A stretch of DNA of 64,000 bases from positions 25,178 to 89,177 of the forward strand of contig NZ_LT896588.1 in assembly GCF_900186615.1 (NCBI RefSeq), read 5' to 3'. Made by a program: the position numbers and the translations under genes. Positions 9,061-17,984 of the stretch are shown here, one piece after another. This stretch comes from Parabacteroides bouchesdurhonensis (GTDB lineage: Bacteria; Bacteroidota; Bacteroidia; Bacteroidales; Tannerellaceae). The notes beneath the pieces were generated by a model. The model searched no databases and was not told the DNA's origin. It saw only the letters and a list, made by a program, of their open reading frames with translations. Position 1 is the first letter of the stretch, and every line of letters begins with the position of its first letter.

Positions 9061-9089
9061 ATTGTGTTTTAATCAAAAACATATCTTTG
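9061..9089 (+). promoter_or_regulatory. Probable promoter of the ABC-F gene
   Basis: TATCTTTG at 9082-9089 is a perfect -7 element, with ATTG at 9061-9064 as a possible -33 element 17 nt upstream. The start would be near 9095, giving an untranslated leader of about 170 nt before the gene at 9269. I found no convincing attenuator in the leader. Confidence 0.5.
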
Positions 9090-9268
9090 AGGTAAAATAT
9101 AGTGTTAAGGTTGTTATTCGCACATAGTATAATATGAATAATAAAATTACGTATAACTTTTGAGTATGAACTATTTTTTTACGTTCTTTGCCGGCAATTT
9201 ACTCAATTAGGGAAAAGCTCAAGACTATGGGCGTGCCCTTTCTTTAAATATTTTACAATAAAACCAGA

Positions 9269-10906
9269 ATGATCTCTATAGACGGACTAACAGTTGAATT
9301 TGGCGGTAGCGCACTTTTTTCGAACATTTCTTTCGTGATAAATGAAAAAGACCGTATTGCCCTGATGGGTAAAAACGGGGCAGGTAAATCGACATTACTA
9401 AAGATACTTGCAGGAGTACGCGAACCGACACGTGGAAAGGTTTCCGCCCCTAAAGACACAGTAATAGCTTATCTCCCTCAGCACCTGATGACGGAAGACG
9501 GAAGAACCGTATTTGAGGAAACAGCACAGGCTTTTGCCCATCTGCATGAAATGGAAGCGGAAATTGCCGCTATCAATAAAGAACTGGAAACCCGCACGGA
9601 TTATGATTCGGAAAGTTATTACGAACTGATAGAGCGCGTTTCCACATTAAGTGAAAAGTTTTATTCCATTGAAGAAATAAATTACGATGCCGATATAGAA
9701 AAAACACTACTCGGGCTGGGATTCAAACGGGAAGATTTTAACCGGCAAACCAGTGAATTCAGTGGCGGATGGCGGATGCGTATAGAGCTGGCCAAACTCC
9801 TGCTGAAAAAGCCGGACGTCCTTTTACTGGATGAGCCGACCAACCACTTGGATATAGAGTCTATCCAATGGCTGGAAGATTTCCTGATAGACAACGGGCA
9901 GGCGGTAGTCGTAATCAGCCACGACCGCGCATTTGTAGACCGTATCACGACCCGCACGATAGAGGTGACAATGGGACGTATCTATGACTATAAAGTAAAC
10001 TACAGCCAATACCTTCAACTGCGCAAAGAACGCCGTGAGCAGCAACAAAAGGCTTTCGACGAGCAACAGAAATTTATTGCCGAAACAAAAGAGTTCATAG
10101 AACGTTTTAAAGGGACTTATTCAAAGACCTTGCAAGTACAGAGCCGCGTCAAGATGCTGGAAAAATTGGAAATACTGGAAGTGGACGAAGAAGATACTTC
10201 CGCCTTACGCCTGAAATTCCCGCCTTCTCCCCGCTCCGGCTCTTATCCCGTCATTATTGAAGGCGTATCAAAAAGCTACGGGGAACATACCGTATTCCGG
10301 AATGCCAACCTGACCATAGAACGCGGAGATAAAATAGCGTTTGTAGGGAAAAACGGCGAGGGAAAATCGACGCTGGTAAAATGTATCATGAAAGAGATTG
10401 AACATGAGGGGATGCTGACCATCGGGCACAATGTGATGATTGGCTATTTCGCACAGAACCAGGCTTCTTTATTGGACGAAAACCTGACTGTTTTCCAGAC
10501 AATTGATGATGTAGCGCAAGGAGATATCCGCAACAAGATAAAAGATTTGCTCGGTGCATTTATGTTCGGCGGGGAGAATTCTGCCAAAAAGGTAAAAGTC
10601 CTTTCCGGCGGAGAACGTACGCGACTGGCGATGATTAAGTTGTTGCTGGAGCCTGTGAACCTGCTGATATTGGACGAACCGACCAATCATTTGGATATGA
10701 AAACCAAAGATATATTAAAGCAGGCATTACTCGACTTTGACGGAACTCTGATCGTTGTTTCCCACGACCGTGACTTTCTGGACAGCTTGGTTACAAAGGT
10801 GTACGAATTCGGAAATCAAAAAGTAACCGAACATCTGGAAGGCATTTACGAATTCATGCAGCGGAAAAAGATGGAAAACCTGAGAGAATTGGAGCGGGGA
10901 AATTAA
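9269..10906 (+). CDS. ABC-F family ATPase (ribosome-associated)
   Basis: This 545-residue soluble protein has two ABC ATPase domains and no membrane segment. Domain 1 has Walker A GKNGAGKS (about residue 35), signature FSGGWRMRIE and Walker B LLLDEPTNHLD. Domain 2 has GKNGEGKS, signature LSGGERTRLA and Walker B LLILDEPTNHLD. The charged helical linker between them (about 240-320, RREQQQKAFDEQQKFI) is the P-site tRNA-interacting motif region of ABC-F proteins. Family members bind the ribosomal E site and relieve stalled translation; some give antibiotic resistance, but sequence alone does not show that here. The 3' end overlaps the convergent DUF3943 gene by 4 bp. Confidence 0.9.
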   Translation: MISIDGLTVEFGGSALFSNISFVINEKDRIALMGKNGAGKSTLLKILAGVREPTRGKVSAPKDTVIAYLPQHLMTEDGRTVFEETAQAFAHLHEMEAEIAAINKELETRTDYDSESYYELIERVSTLSEKFYSIEEINYDADIEKTLLGLGFKREDFNRQTSEFSGGWRMRIELAKLLLKKPDVLLLDEPTNHLDIESIQWLEDFLIDNGQAVVVISHDRAFVDRITTRTIEVTMGRIYDYKVNYSQYLQLRKERREQQQKAFDEQQKFIAETKEFIERFKGTYSKTLQVQSRVKMLEKLEILEVDEEDTSALRLKFPPSPRSGSYPVIIEGVSKSYGEHTVFRNANLTIERGDKIAFVGKNGEGKSTLVKCIMKEIEHEGMLTIGHNVMIGYFAQNQASLLDENLTVFQTIDDVAQGDIRNKIKDLLGAFMFGGENSAKKVKVLSGGERTRLAMIKLLLEPVNLLILDEPTNHLDMKTKDILKQALLDFDGTLIVVSHDRDFLDSLVTKVYEFGNQKVTEHLEGIYEFMQRKKMENLRELERGN

Positions 10907-12378
10907 ATCCTCACTCCTAAACTTAACATCACATCGTATGTAGAGCTTTCTATATCATCATAATATTTATAATGCGTACGACGGGAAAAATAACGATTGC
11001 TCAAAACGATATTCCACCGGTTCTTTATCATATAAAATAATTTAGTGGAAAAGACCGTCAGACGTGCATTGCCCGTATCGCCTTGCACGTTGAGCGTTGT
11101 AGGGTCTATTGTATTCCAATCTATATCAGGATCATAGCCTTTCCATGTAAAAATATGATAGTTTTCCAAATCGAGCAAAAGCCCCCAACGCTTATTATAA
11201 GCCAATCCGGTATATAATTTCACACTGTATCCGCTACCCAGGTTATAGTCCCGTTCTTCCAATTTCAGATAATCGGAAACGCTGGCGCCAAGCGCAACCC
11301 CGGTAGTGTAAAATTCGGCAAACACATCCACTTTGTCGTCGGGTGTAGATTCTTTATAATAAATCAATCCCCCGCCTAAAGCAGCCGCTTCCGATATACG
11401 GTACGGGGCAACTTCCCTCGAACTGTTCGTACGCAGTTCCGAATCATAATAATCAAAATGCTGGAATATACCGGCTGTCAAAGCGCGCGGTCCTTTACTC
11501 CAGATTCTTTTTCCCCAAAGAGCCCCCACAGCATTAACCTGGCTTACAACAGGCTGGGTGGAAAAAAGGTCTATGCCGAAACGGAACTGAAACCATTCAT
11601 ACGGTGAATAGAATTCGTCGTGAAACGGATTTCCGTAATCCAACCGGAAATCTATATTCAGGCTGGTAGTTCCATGCTTGGAATGCTCCTGTTCCGCCAG
11701 AAAACGAGGTCCCATGCTCACAATGAAATTTATCGGAACCTTTGAATAAGTACGCCCTTTTGACGTACTATGCCGCCATGCTTCCCCCGTTATAATACGA
11801 TTGAGGGCACGCACCGGAGAGAGCACGCCCGCCAGCACTTCACGCCCTACGCGCTCCATACCCGACGAACGATTATCTATAAACAAATCCGATAAACGGA
11901 ACGTAATTTCCCCCAGTTCCACACCGCCGAAAGTAGTTGCCAGCATATCGTTAATGGAAGGAGGTTCGGCTTCCATAAAAAACTCCCACATCAAGCTGCC
12001 CCCGGCTGAAAAGGGTATAGATTGCCAGAAATTCATCCCGTTACTACGGGCCGCATTAAAATACAATGATCCGTGATAAGGATGCGAAAACAAATTGGTG
12101 GAAAATTTATCGGTATCCCACACCGGGCCTTTCCTGAAATTACTCTTTATCGTACTTCCGTTAATACGGGCGAAATCTTCATTCAACATATAACGGTCGA
12201 AAGCCCATACGGCCATATTCAATCCAAAAACTTCGGCCGCAGCCCTCCACGGATTACGAGGAGTAAACAAGGTTGTATCACTGATATAATTTCGACTGTC
12301 CGTCATCGGAAAATGCTGCCCCCATGACCATTGAGCCGATAATAACAGAATCAGCCCGGATATCACTAATATTCTCAT
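10903..12378 (-). CDS. DUF3943 outer-membrane-type protein
   Basis: This 491-residue protein has a cleavable signal peptide (ILVISGLILLLSAQWSWGQ). The conserved segment FNAARSNGMNFWQSIPFSAGGSLMWEFFMEAE identifies DUF3943, followed by a beta-rich region with regularly spaced aromatic strands that could form a barrel (about residues 220-491, ending VMLSLGVRI). The function of the family is unknown. It is monocistronic and convergent with the ABC-F gene. Confidence 0.8.
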   Translation of the reverse strand: MRILVISGLILLLSAQWSWGQHFPMTDSRNYISDTTLFTPRNPWRAAAEVFGLNMAVWAFDRYMLNEDFARINGSTIKSNFRKGPVWDTDKFSTNLFSHPYHGSLYFNAARSNGMNFWQSIPFSAGGSLMWEFFMEAEPPSINDMLATTFGGVELGEITFRLSDLFIDNRSSGMERVGREVLAGVLSPVRALNRIITGEAWRHSTSKGRTYSKVPINFIVSMGPRFLAEQEHSKHGTTSLNIDFRLDYGNPFHDEFYSPYEWFQFRFGIDLFSTQPVVSQVNAVGALWGKRIWSKGPRALTAGIFQHFDYYDSELRTNSSREVAPYRISEAAALGGGLIYYKESTPDDKVDVFAEFYTTGVALGASVSDYLKLEERDYNLGSGYSVKLYTGLAYNKRWGLLLDLENYHIFTWKGYDPDIDWNTIDPTTLNVQGDTGNARLTVFSTKLFYMIKNRWNIVLSNRYFSRRTHYKYYDDIESSTYDVMLSLGVRI

Positions 12379-12512
12379 CCTTACTCTCTTTTCTTCTCTT
12401 CAAAGTATGATTTTAAACACAAACATATATATAATAAACAGCAAAGCATTCGTTTCGTTTAAATTATTGTTAGGTATTCTTAATACAAACCCTCAGATTA
12501 CAAACAAATCCG

Positions 12513-12520
12513 TATTTTTG
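12513..12520 (+). promoter_or_regulatory. -7 element upstream of the TRIC channel gene
   Basis: TATTTTTG fits TAnnTTTG and lies 13 bp before the ATG at 12534, implying a very short leader. No clear -33 element was seen. Confidence 0.4.
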
Positions 12521-12533
12521 CAGAAAAAACAAA

Positions 12534-13145
12534 ATGATCAACTTTATCACCCTCTGCGACTATACAGGAACATTTGCATTCGCAATAAGTGGTATCCGGT
12601 TAGCTTCGGCCAAACAATTTGATTGGTTCGGCGCATACGTCATAGGTGTGGTAACCGCCGTGGGAGGAGGAACATTACGTGATATTCTGTTAAACACGAC
12701 CCCTTTCTGGATGGAACAGGAGTCTTATCTTATCATATCGGCGCTGGCCCTGTTGTTCGTGATCATTTTCAGGAAATACGTTATCAGTTTAAATAATACA
12801 TTCTTCATTTTTGATGCCATAGGATTGGGGCTTTTCGGAGTTGTAGGTATAGAAAAAGCATTATCGTTCGGTTTCCCGATGTGGGTAGCCATCGTTATGG
12901 GAACAATAACGGGCGCGTTCGGGGGTATGATCCGCGATATACTTATTAATGAAGTTCCTTTGATATTCCGGAAAGATATTTATGCCCTGGCATGCGTATT
13001 GGGAGGCGTTGTATATTATGTATGTATGCTACTTTCATTCTCACCTCCTCTCACACAGCTTATAGCGGCAGCCAGCATATTCATCTCCCGTGCGTTAGCA
13101 GTAAAGTATCATATAAGTGTACCTGTATTGAAGGGAGAAGAATAG
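12534..13145 (+). CDS. Trimeric intracellular cation (TRIC) channel family membrane protein
   Basis: This 203-residue protein is almost entirely hydrophobic, with seven predicted membrane segments. The two-fold repeat of the UPF0126/TRIC family is visible: GVVTAVGGGTLRDILL near residue 42 and GTITGAFGGMIRDILI near residue 125. Bacterial members form trimeric potassium-permeable channels; related YadS/YicG proteins have also been linked to glycine transport. It is convergent with the DUF418 gene, 5 bp away. Confidence 0.85.
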   Translation: MINFITLCDYTGTFAFAISGIRLASAKQFDWFGAYVIGVVTAVGGGTLRDILLNTTPFWMEQESYLIISALALLFVIIFRKYVISLNNTFFIFDAIGLGLFGVVGIEKALSFGFPMWVAIVMGTITGAFGGMIRDILINEVPLIFRKDIYALACVLGGVVYYVCMLLSFSPPLTQLIAAASIFISRALAVKYHISVPVLKGEE

Positions 13146-13150
13146 CGGTA

Positions 13151-14326
13151 TTATTTGCTTGTACCCATCCAAGTCCATTTGTGCCAGATATGCTCCAAAG
13201 GCCCTTGTTTATGCTTACTTAACCACCATTTACAGAACTGTACCTGCAGCAAGAAAGTAAATATACCAATCAACAGGCTTATTGTATATCCGCAGTAAGG
13301 CGCAAGATACAGACCGAATGGGAAATAGATAACAGCTCCTATAATGGACTGGCTGATATAGTTTGTAAGGCTCATTTTACCATAAAAACGCAGATTGCCC
13401 AGCATTTTACTGAATGTTCTGTTTTGGTAAAGAATCACGAAGGACGCAACCAGTACCAACGTAAAAGCCAATTTTTGCCACATATCAAATGCTGTTCCTG
13501 CCGTCTGTTGTATAATTGTGTCATTTTTCATAACAAGCTCTTTCAGCGTGTATAAAGGTGCAAATACAATTGCCGAAACAATCAATGTTTTTATCCATAA
13601 ACGCAGGCTATTTTCTGAAGAAACAAACAGTTGCTTTCTACCGATGTAGAAACCAAGCAGGAACAGGCCGGCAGTCTGAAAGAAACGTCCGGCATTAACA
13701 GCCCATAGCAAGCTGGCTTTTTGCCCCAATGTGATATTTCCAAAAATGAACTTTCCGAAATTTCCGGCTTTTGTGTATTCTGCCACTTCTGCATACATTT
13801 CACCGACTTTCAAGTCGGGCAACTGATGTGCCGGATTTATCAGGTTGGCAATATAGTGATACCATTCCACAGGTTGTAGCAGAAAGACTATAGAGGTTAT
13901 AAGAATAGCCCTGTCGCTCCAGTTACGGGTAAAAAACAGCACAAGACCGACTACTGCAAACAGCAGCAGCACATCCCCTGCCGGGAAAAAAGCGGCATTC
14001 AATGTCGCAAAACCGACCAGCAACACCAAACGCCACAGGAAACGATACCCGAAATCCTTACCTTGTTTTTTCTGATTGTTAGTCTGGATATAGAATGTCA
14101 AGCCGAATAGCAGGGCAAAGATTGCATACGCTTTTCCGGCAAAAAGACTGAAAATTACATTAAAAACTCCCTGATCCAAAATGTTCAGCCAGTCCGGTGA
14201 GTCTGTCGGATATACCGGAAAGATGAAATGTTCCAGATTATGGACCAAGATAATAGCCATTACAGCAAACCCACGCAAAGCATCCACGACCTCAATGCGA
14301 GATTCTTTTTTTAGAAGCTGTTCCAT
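13151..14326 (-). CDS. DUF418 family membrane protein (YeiB-like)
   Basis: This 391-residue polytopic membrane protein starts RIEVVDALRGFAVMAIILVHNLEH, the hallmark of the YeiB/DUF418 and acyltransferase-3-like families. The C-terminal DUF418 part shows NLRFYGKMSLTNYISQSIIGAVIYF near residue 300 and ends with a WWL-type segment. The function is not established; transport or acyl transfer has been suggested. It stands alone, divergent from the asparaginase gene. Confidence 0.85.
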   Translation of the reverse strand: MEQLLKKESRIEVVDALRGFAVMAIILVHNLEHFIFPVYPTDSPDWLNILDQGVFNVIFSLFAGKAYAIFALLFGLTFYIQTNNQKKQGKDFGYRFLWRLVLLVGFATLNAAFFPAGDVLLLFAVVGLVLFFTRNWSDRAILITSIVFLLQPVEWYHYIANLINPAHQLPDLKVGEMYAEVAEYTKAGNFGKFIFGNITLGQKASLLWAVNAGRFFQTAGLFLLGFYIGRKQLFVSSENSLRLWIKTLIVSAIVFAPLYTLKELVMKNDTIIQQTAGTAFDMWQKLAFTLVLVASFVILYQNRTFSKMLGNLRFYGKMSLTNYISQSIIGAVIYFPFGLYLAPYCGYTISLLIGIFTFLLQVQFCKWWLSKHKQGPLEHIWHKWTWMGTSK

Positions 14327-14537
14327 TTTATTTAGGTGATTATATACCTGTTTTCATTCGTTTAATTTGATGTTTCGCATCCCGACCTACCAACCATAAA
14401 TTCAAGTTCTCCACCGGTATTATCAAGTTTATATTTGAATGCTTTTATCATATTACAAATATGGTCACTTAATAAAATATATACAAATTATTAAGAAATC
14501 ATTTTGGCGTAAAGTCGTATATAATTACCATAATTAC

Positions 14538-14545
14538 TACCTTTG
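14538..14545 (+). promoter_or_regulatory. -7 element of the asparaginase gene; decides the start
   Basis: TACCTTTG is a perfect -7 element. Transcription would begin near 14551, so the longer reading frame from 14439 cannot be translated from this promoter and the ATG at 14565 is favoured. Confidence 0.55.
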
Positions 14546-14564
14546 TGTCCTAATGACAGCGAAT

Positions 14565-15623
14565 ATGAATAACGAACAGGGGAAAGCCTCTATTCTACTG
14601 ATATATACCGGAGGTACTATCGGTATGATGGAGAATTCGGAAACAGGCGTACTGGAATCTTTTAATTTCCAGCATCTCAAAGATAATATGCCGGAGCTTA
14701 AAAAACTGGGATATTCAGTTTCTACCATCCAATTCGACCCGCCGATGGACTCGTCGGAAATGGGGCCTGAGTCGTGGATGAAAATTGTAAAAATCATTGC
14801 GGAGAACTACCAGCAATATGACGGGTTTGTAGTATTGCACGGAACAGATACAATGTCATTTACAGCCTCTGCTTTAAGCTTCATGCTTGAGAATTTGAGC
14901 AAACCGGTTATTCTGACGGGTTCCCAACTGCCAATCGGCATGCTGAGAACGGACGGGAAGGAAAACCTGATTACCGCCATAGAAATAGCGGCCGCCAAAG
15001 AGAATGGGATACCTGTCGTTCCGGAAGTCTGTATTTTCTTTGAGAACGATTTGTTACGAGGAAACCGTACCAGCAAAATTAATGCCGATAATTTCAACGC
15101 TTTCCGTTCCTATAATTATCCGGCATTGGCGCATGCGGGAATTTACATTAAATATGATGTTTCCCAAATATATCATCCGGTATCACGCAAGCCGTTGAAA
15201 CCTCATTACTTGTTGGACAGGAATATTGCCATACTGAAACTGTTTCCGGGTATTTCACCGCAGGTAATAGAAAGTATCCTGAATATTCCGGGATTAAAAG
15301 GAGTTGTAATGGAAACATTCGGTAGCGGGAACGCTTCTTGCCAGGAATGGTTCCTTCATATGCTGAAAGATGCGGTAGACAGGGGTATCGTTATTGTAAA
15401 CGTAACCCAATGCAGCGCAGGAAGCGTGGAAATGCACAGGTATGAAACCGGACACAAACTGCTGGAGGCAGGCGTAATAAGCGGCTTCGACAGTACAACG
15501 GAAAGTGCCGTAACAAAACTGATGTTCCTTTTCGGACACGGGCTGACACCATCTGAGGTTAAGGATCATATGAACTGTTCACTTATCGGAGAAGTTACTA
15601 TCCCCGATTCATTCCGTCCCTGA
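14565..15623 (+). CDS. ansA: Type I L-asparaginase
   Basis: The enzyme hydrolyses asparagine to aspartate and ammonia. The start MNNEQGKASILLIYTGGTIG is preferred because the promoter lies just before it. The 352-residue length fits cytoplasmic type I enzymes, and no signal peptide is present. Conserved elements are YTGGTIG with the nucleophilic Thr (about residue 16), VLHGTDTMSFTASAL with the second active-site Thr-Asp pair (about residue 90) and a substrate Lys in RTDGKENLITA. The C-terminal domain is the regulatory part of the family. Confidence 0.9.
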   Translation: MNNEQGKASILLIYTGGTIGMMENSETGVLESFNFQHLKDNMPELKKLGYSVSTIQFDPPMDSSEMGPESWMKIVKIIAENYQQYDGFVVLHGTDTMSFTASALSFMLENLSKPVILTGSQLPIGMLRTDGKENLITAIEIAAAKENGIPVVPEVCIFFENDLLRGNRTSKINADNFNAFRSYNYPALAHAGIYIKYDVSQIYHPVSRKPLKPHYLLDRNIAILKLFPGISPQVIESILNIPGLKGVVMETFGSGNASCQEWFLHMLKDAVDRGIVIVNVTQCSAGSVEMHRYETGHKLLEAGVISGFDSTTESAVTKLMFLFGHGLTPSEVKDHMNCSLIGEVTIPDSFRP

Positions 15624-15683
15624 ATAAACAGGTACGGAAAACGTTATGTAGAATACAAAAGCAGTGATGCGGAATATAAGATT

Positions 15684-16487
15684 ATGAAACTATCATTTCT
15701 AAGTTTAGCAAGCGGAAGCAGCGGTAACTGCTATTATCTGGGTACCTCCGAATTCGGGGTGCTAATTGATGCAGGCATCGGAATACGTACAATAAAGAAA
15801 GTGTTGAAAGACCGGGATATCGATTTTTCCAGGATTGTTGCGATCTTAATTACACACGATCATGCAGACCATATCAAAACCGTTGGCTACTTAGGCGAAA
15901 AGCTTTGTATACCGGTCTACTCCACCGAAGGAGTACACAAAGGGATAGATAAAAGCAGGTATGTAGAAGAAACATTAATCCGTTCGCGCAAAATTATAGA
16001 AAAAGAAGTGCCTTTTATGATACGGGATTTCCGGATTACCGCTTTCGAAGTTCCGCACGACAGTACCGACAGCGTAGGTTACCATATAGAATACGGAGAG
16101 CATAAATTTACTTTTGCCACCGATGTAGGGCATATCACTGAGACTGTAAGTAAATATATGTGTAAAGCGACGGAGTTGATTATAGAGGCGAACTATGATG
16201 AGGAAATGCTGAGGTTCGGTACTTACCCCGCTTTCTTAAAAGAACGCGTAGCCAGTCCGACAGGTCACCTTAGCAACCGTGAAGCCGCCGAATTTCTTGC
16301 AACTCATTACGATCCGAAGCTGAAACACATCTGGCTATGCCACCTCAGCCGTGACAACAACCATCCGGAACTGGCATATAAGACAATAGACATACGTTTG
16401 TTTGAGGAAGGAATACGTGTTGGAAAAGACGTTTTACTAACGGCTTTAAAACGCACAACCCCTTCTGAGCTATTCGATTTTGAGTAA
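15684..16487 (+). CDS. MBL-fold metallo-hydrolase, YycJ/WalJ-like
   Basis: This 267-residue cytoplasmic protein has the metallo-beta-lactamase motif THDHADH (about residues 57-63) and the opening SLASGSSGNCYYL that marks the YycJ/WalJ subfamily. Further metal ligands are probable at His133 region (DVGHITE) and HLSRDNNHPELA near the C-terminus. Family members act as DNA exonucleases or in cell-wall and replication coordination. It follows the asparaginase gene by 60 bp, possibly co-transcribed. Confidence 0.85.
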   Translation: MKLSFLSLASGSSGNCYYLGTSEFGVLIDAGIGIRTIKKVLKDRDIDFSRIVAILITHDHADHIKTVGYLGEKLCIPVYSTEGVHKGIDKSRYVEETLIRSRKIIEKEVPFMIRDFRITAFEVPHDSTDSVGYHIEYGEHKFTFATDVGHITETVSKYMCKATELIIEANYDEEMLRFGTYPAFLKERVASPTGHLSNREAAEFLATHYDPKLKHIWLCHLSRDNNHPELAYKTIDIRLFEEGIRVGKDVLLTALKRTTPSELFDFE

Positions 16488-16570
16488 ATATATATATTCA
16501 AAAAAAGCAAAGAAAAGTTTGCGGAGAAAAATTAAAACTCTATCTTTGCACCCGCAATAAAGAGAGAAAT

Positions 16571-16643
16571 GACTTGGTAGCTCAGTTGGTAGAGCAAATG
16601 ACTCTTAATCATTGGGTCGAGGGTTCGAGCCCCTCCCAGGTCA
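16571..16643 (+). tRNA. tRNA-Lys (CTT), copy 1
   Basis: A complete cloverleaf is seen: acceptor GACTTGG with CCAGGTC, D-stem GCTC/GAGC, anticodon stem AATGA/TCATT with loop CTCTTAA (anticodon CTT), and T-stem GAGGG/CCCTC with TTCGAGC loop. CCA is not encoded. It is followed 34 bp later by a nearly identical copy. Confidence 0.95.
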
Positions 16644-16677
16644 CTTGATAAATAGAATATCCAACAAAAAAAATTCC

Positions 16678-16750
16678 GACTCGGTAGCTCAGTTGGTAGA
16701 GCAAATGACTCTTAATCATTGGGTCGAGGGTTCGAGCCCCTCCCGGGTCA
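16678..16750 (+). tRNA. tRNA-Lys (CTT), copy 2
   Basis: This copy differs from the first only in the acceptor stem (GACTCGG with CCGGGTC), a compensatory change that keeps pairing. Both copies are probably on one transcript that ends at the hairpin at 16771-16815. Confidence 0.95.
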
Positions 16751-16770
16751 CAGATAAGCAACAAGTTAAT

Positions 16771-16815
16771 AAACAGCATTTTACAGTTTAATCTGTGAAG
16801 TGCTGTTTTTGTTTT
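16771..16815 (+). terminator. Rho-independent terminator after the tRNA-Lys pair
   Basis: A 15-bp hairpin runs from AACAGCA (16772) to TGCTGTT (16807) with a six-base loop, followed by a T-rich tract. Confidence 0.8.
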
Positions 16816-16978
16816 TATCCCATTTCAACGGAAAAAATGCCAAAAACAGCCGAATTTAATGTGTTTATATTATTTGACAATCGGATAAAAATGGTTTTCT
16901 TTGTGCACGTTCATGCAAAGTGTGGATATCTATCAGGGTATGAAGACAAAGAATACTAGTAATTGAATAAAGGAAATA

Positions 16979-17653
16979 ATGAAGAAACTCATATTATTAT
17001 TAACTATACTTCTTGCATTTACAGGATGCAGCAAAGACGATGAAACCTCTAATGTCGATTTAACAGGCAAATACATTTCAGAAGAAGCCGGTATTAAAGA
17101 GATCTTCCTTTTATCCTTAGATAAGGATATGACAGGATCATGGGAAAATTATAATTTAGGTAAATTGGAAGATAAAGAATCATTTACATGGAGTGTTTCA
17201 AACAAAGAGTTATCTCTTAACTACTTAAATGGAGAAACTGAACAATCGTCCTATAAAATAAATGCAGATGAATTGTTTGTAGGAGATGTTACGTACAGGA
17301 AAATACCGGACGGAGAGTTTTCTGATCTGGCAGGACATATATATGCAGCAGCAGACTGGCTACCATCATCACACCAAACAATCTATGTTACTTACTATTT
17401 CAAACTAGATGGAACTATTGAAATCGAACATAGATATGAAGGACGTGAAGGTCAATTATATTCTAAAACAAAAGGAAAATATAAAACAGAAGCATCTAAA
17501 CTCCTTCTAACAATTCAAAGTATTCAGGACTGTGATGATTGTTTTAATAATTTTGATGCAACAATATCCATTGATAAAAAATCCTTCACATATGAAGTAT
17601 ATGATGTTTCAATCGGCAAAAAAAGGATATTAATGTTTTATGCTGTAAAATAG
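16979..17653 (+). CDS. Hypothetical lipoprotein, lipocalin-like fold possible
   Basis: This 224-residue protein has a clear lipoprotein signal (MKKLILLLTILLAFTGC, Cys17) followed by SKDDET, the Asp-rich sequence often seen on exported Bacteroidales lipoproteins. The mature part has alternating short strands (GKYISEEAGIKEIFLLSLDKDMTGSW) and a Cys-Asp-Asp-Cys pair near residue 182. The pattern suggests a small beta-barrel of the lipocalin-like type found in Bacteroidales, but no specific family is recognised. No neighbour gives a function. Confidence 0.65.
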   Translation: MKKLILLLTILLAFTGCSKDDETSNVDLTGKYISEEAGIKEIFLLSLDKDMTGSWENYNLGKLEDKESFTWSVSNKELSLNYLNGETEQSSYKINADELFVGDVTYRKIPDGEFSDLAGHIYAAADWLPSSHQTIYVTYYFKLDGTIEIEHRYEGREGQLYSKTKGKYKTEASKLLLTIQSIQDCDDCFNNFDATISIDKKSFTYEVYDVSIGKKRILMFYAVK

Positions 17654-17984
17654 TCAAAACGATGAATCTAACAAAAACGAAATTGTTAAATTCATACCGA
17701 TTTGAAACTAATTTGAAAATCAAAAAACAATTTGCAGCCACAAAGAATTACAATCACATATCTTCCATTGAAAAAAGCCTGCTCCCTATTTCATATTTAA
17801 ATAAAACCGTCTTCCTCAACACTTTTACTTTAATCGAAATTACAGTACATTAAAAAGCAGAAAACCTTAATCGCATACACCTATTATCATCAATCCCTTA
17901 ACTGTTTATAAACAACCATCTATTCATTTCCATTGTTATGAATATCTAATGACACCCGAATAATAGTATAAACGCTAAAACAAA
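17654..17984. other. Intergenic region without recognised feature
   Basis: This 331-bp AT-rich stretch separates the lipoprotein from the C10 peptidase. A 63-codon frame at 17662-17853 has no family resemblance and no good initiation signal. I see no clear promoter or hairpin. Confidence 0.5.

Noticed and set aside
9228-9250. GGGC..GCCC followed by T-rich DNA before the ABC-F gene, considered as an attenuator
   Set aside because: The stem closes on too small a loop and only three stable pairs remain.
16571-16750. Tandem tRNA-Lys pair as an integration site of a mobile element
   Set aside because: No integrase or direct repeat of a tRNA 3' end is found beside it.
17662-17853. 63-codon frame after the hypothetical lipoprotein
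   Set aside because: No family resemblance, no promoter or initiation region, AT-rich composition.
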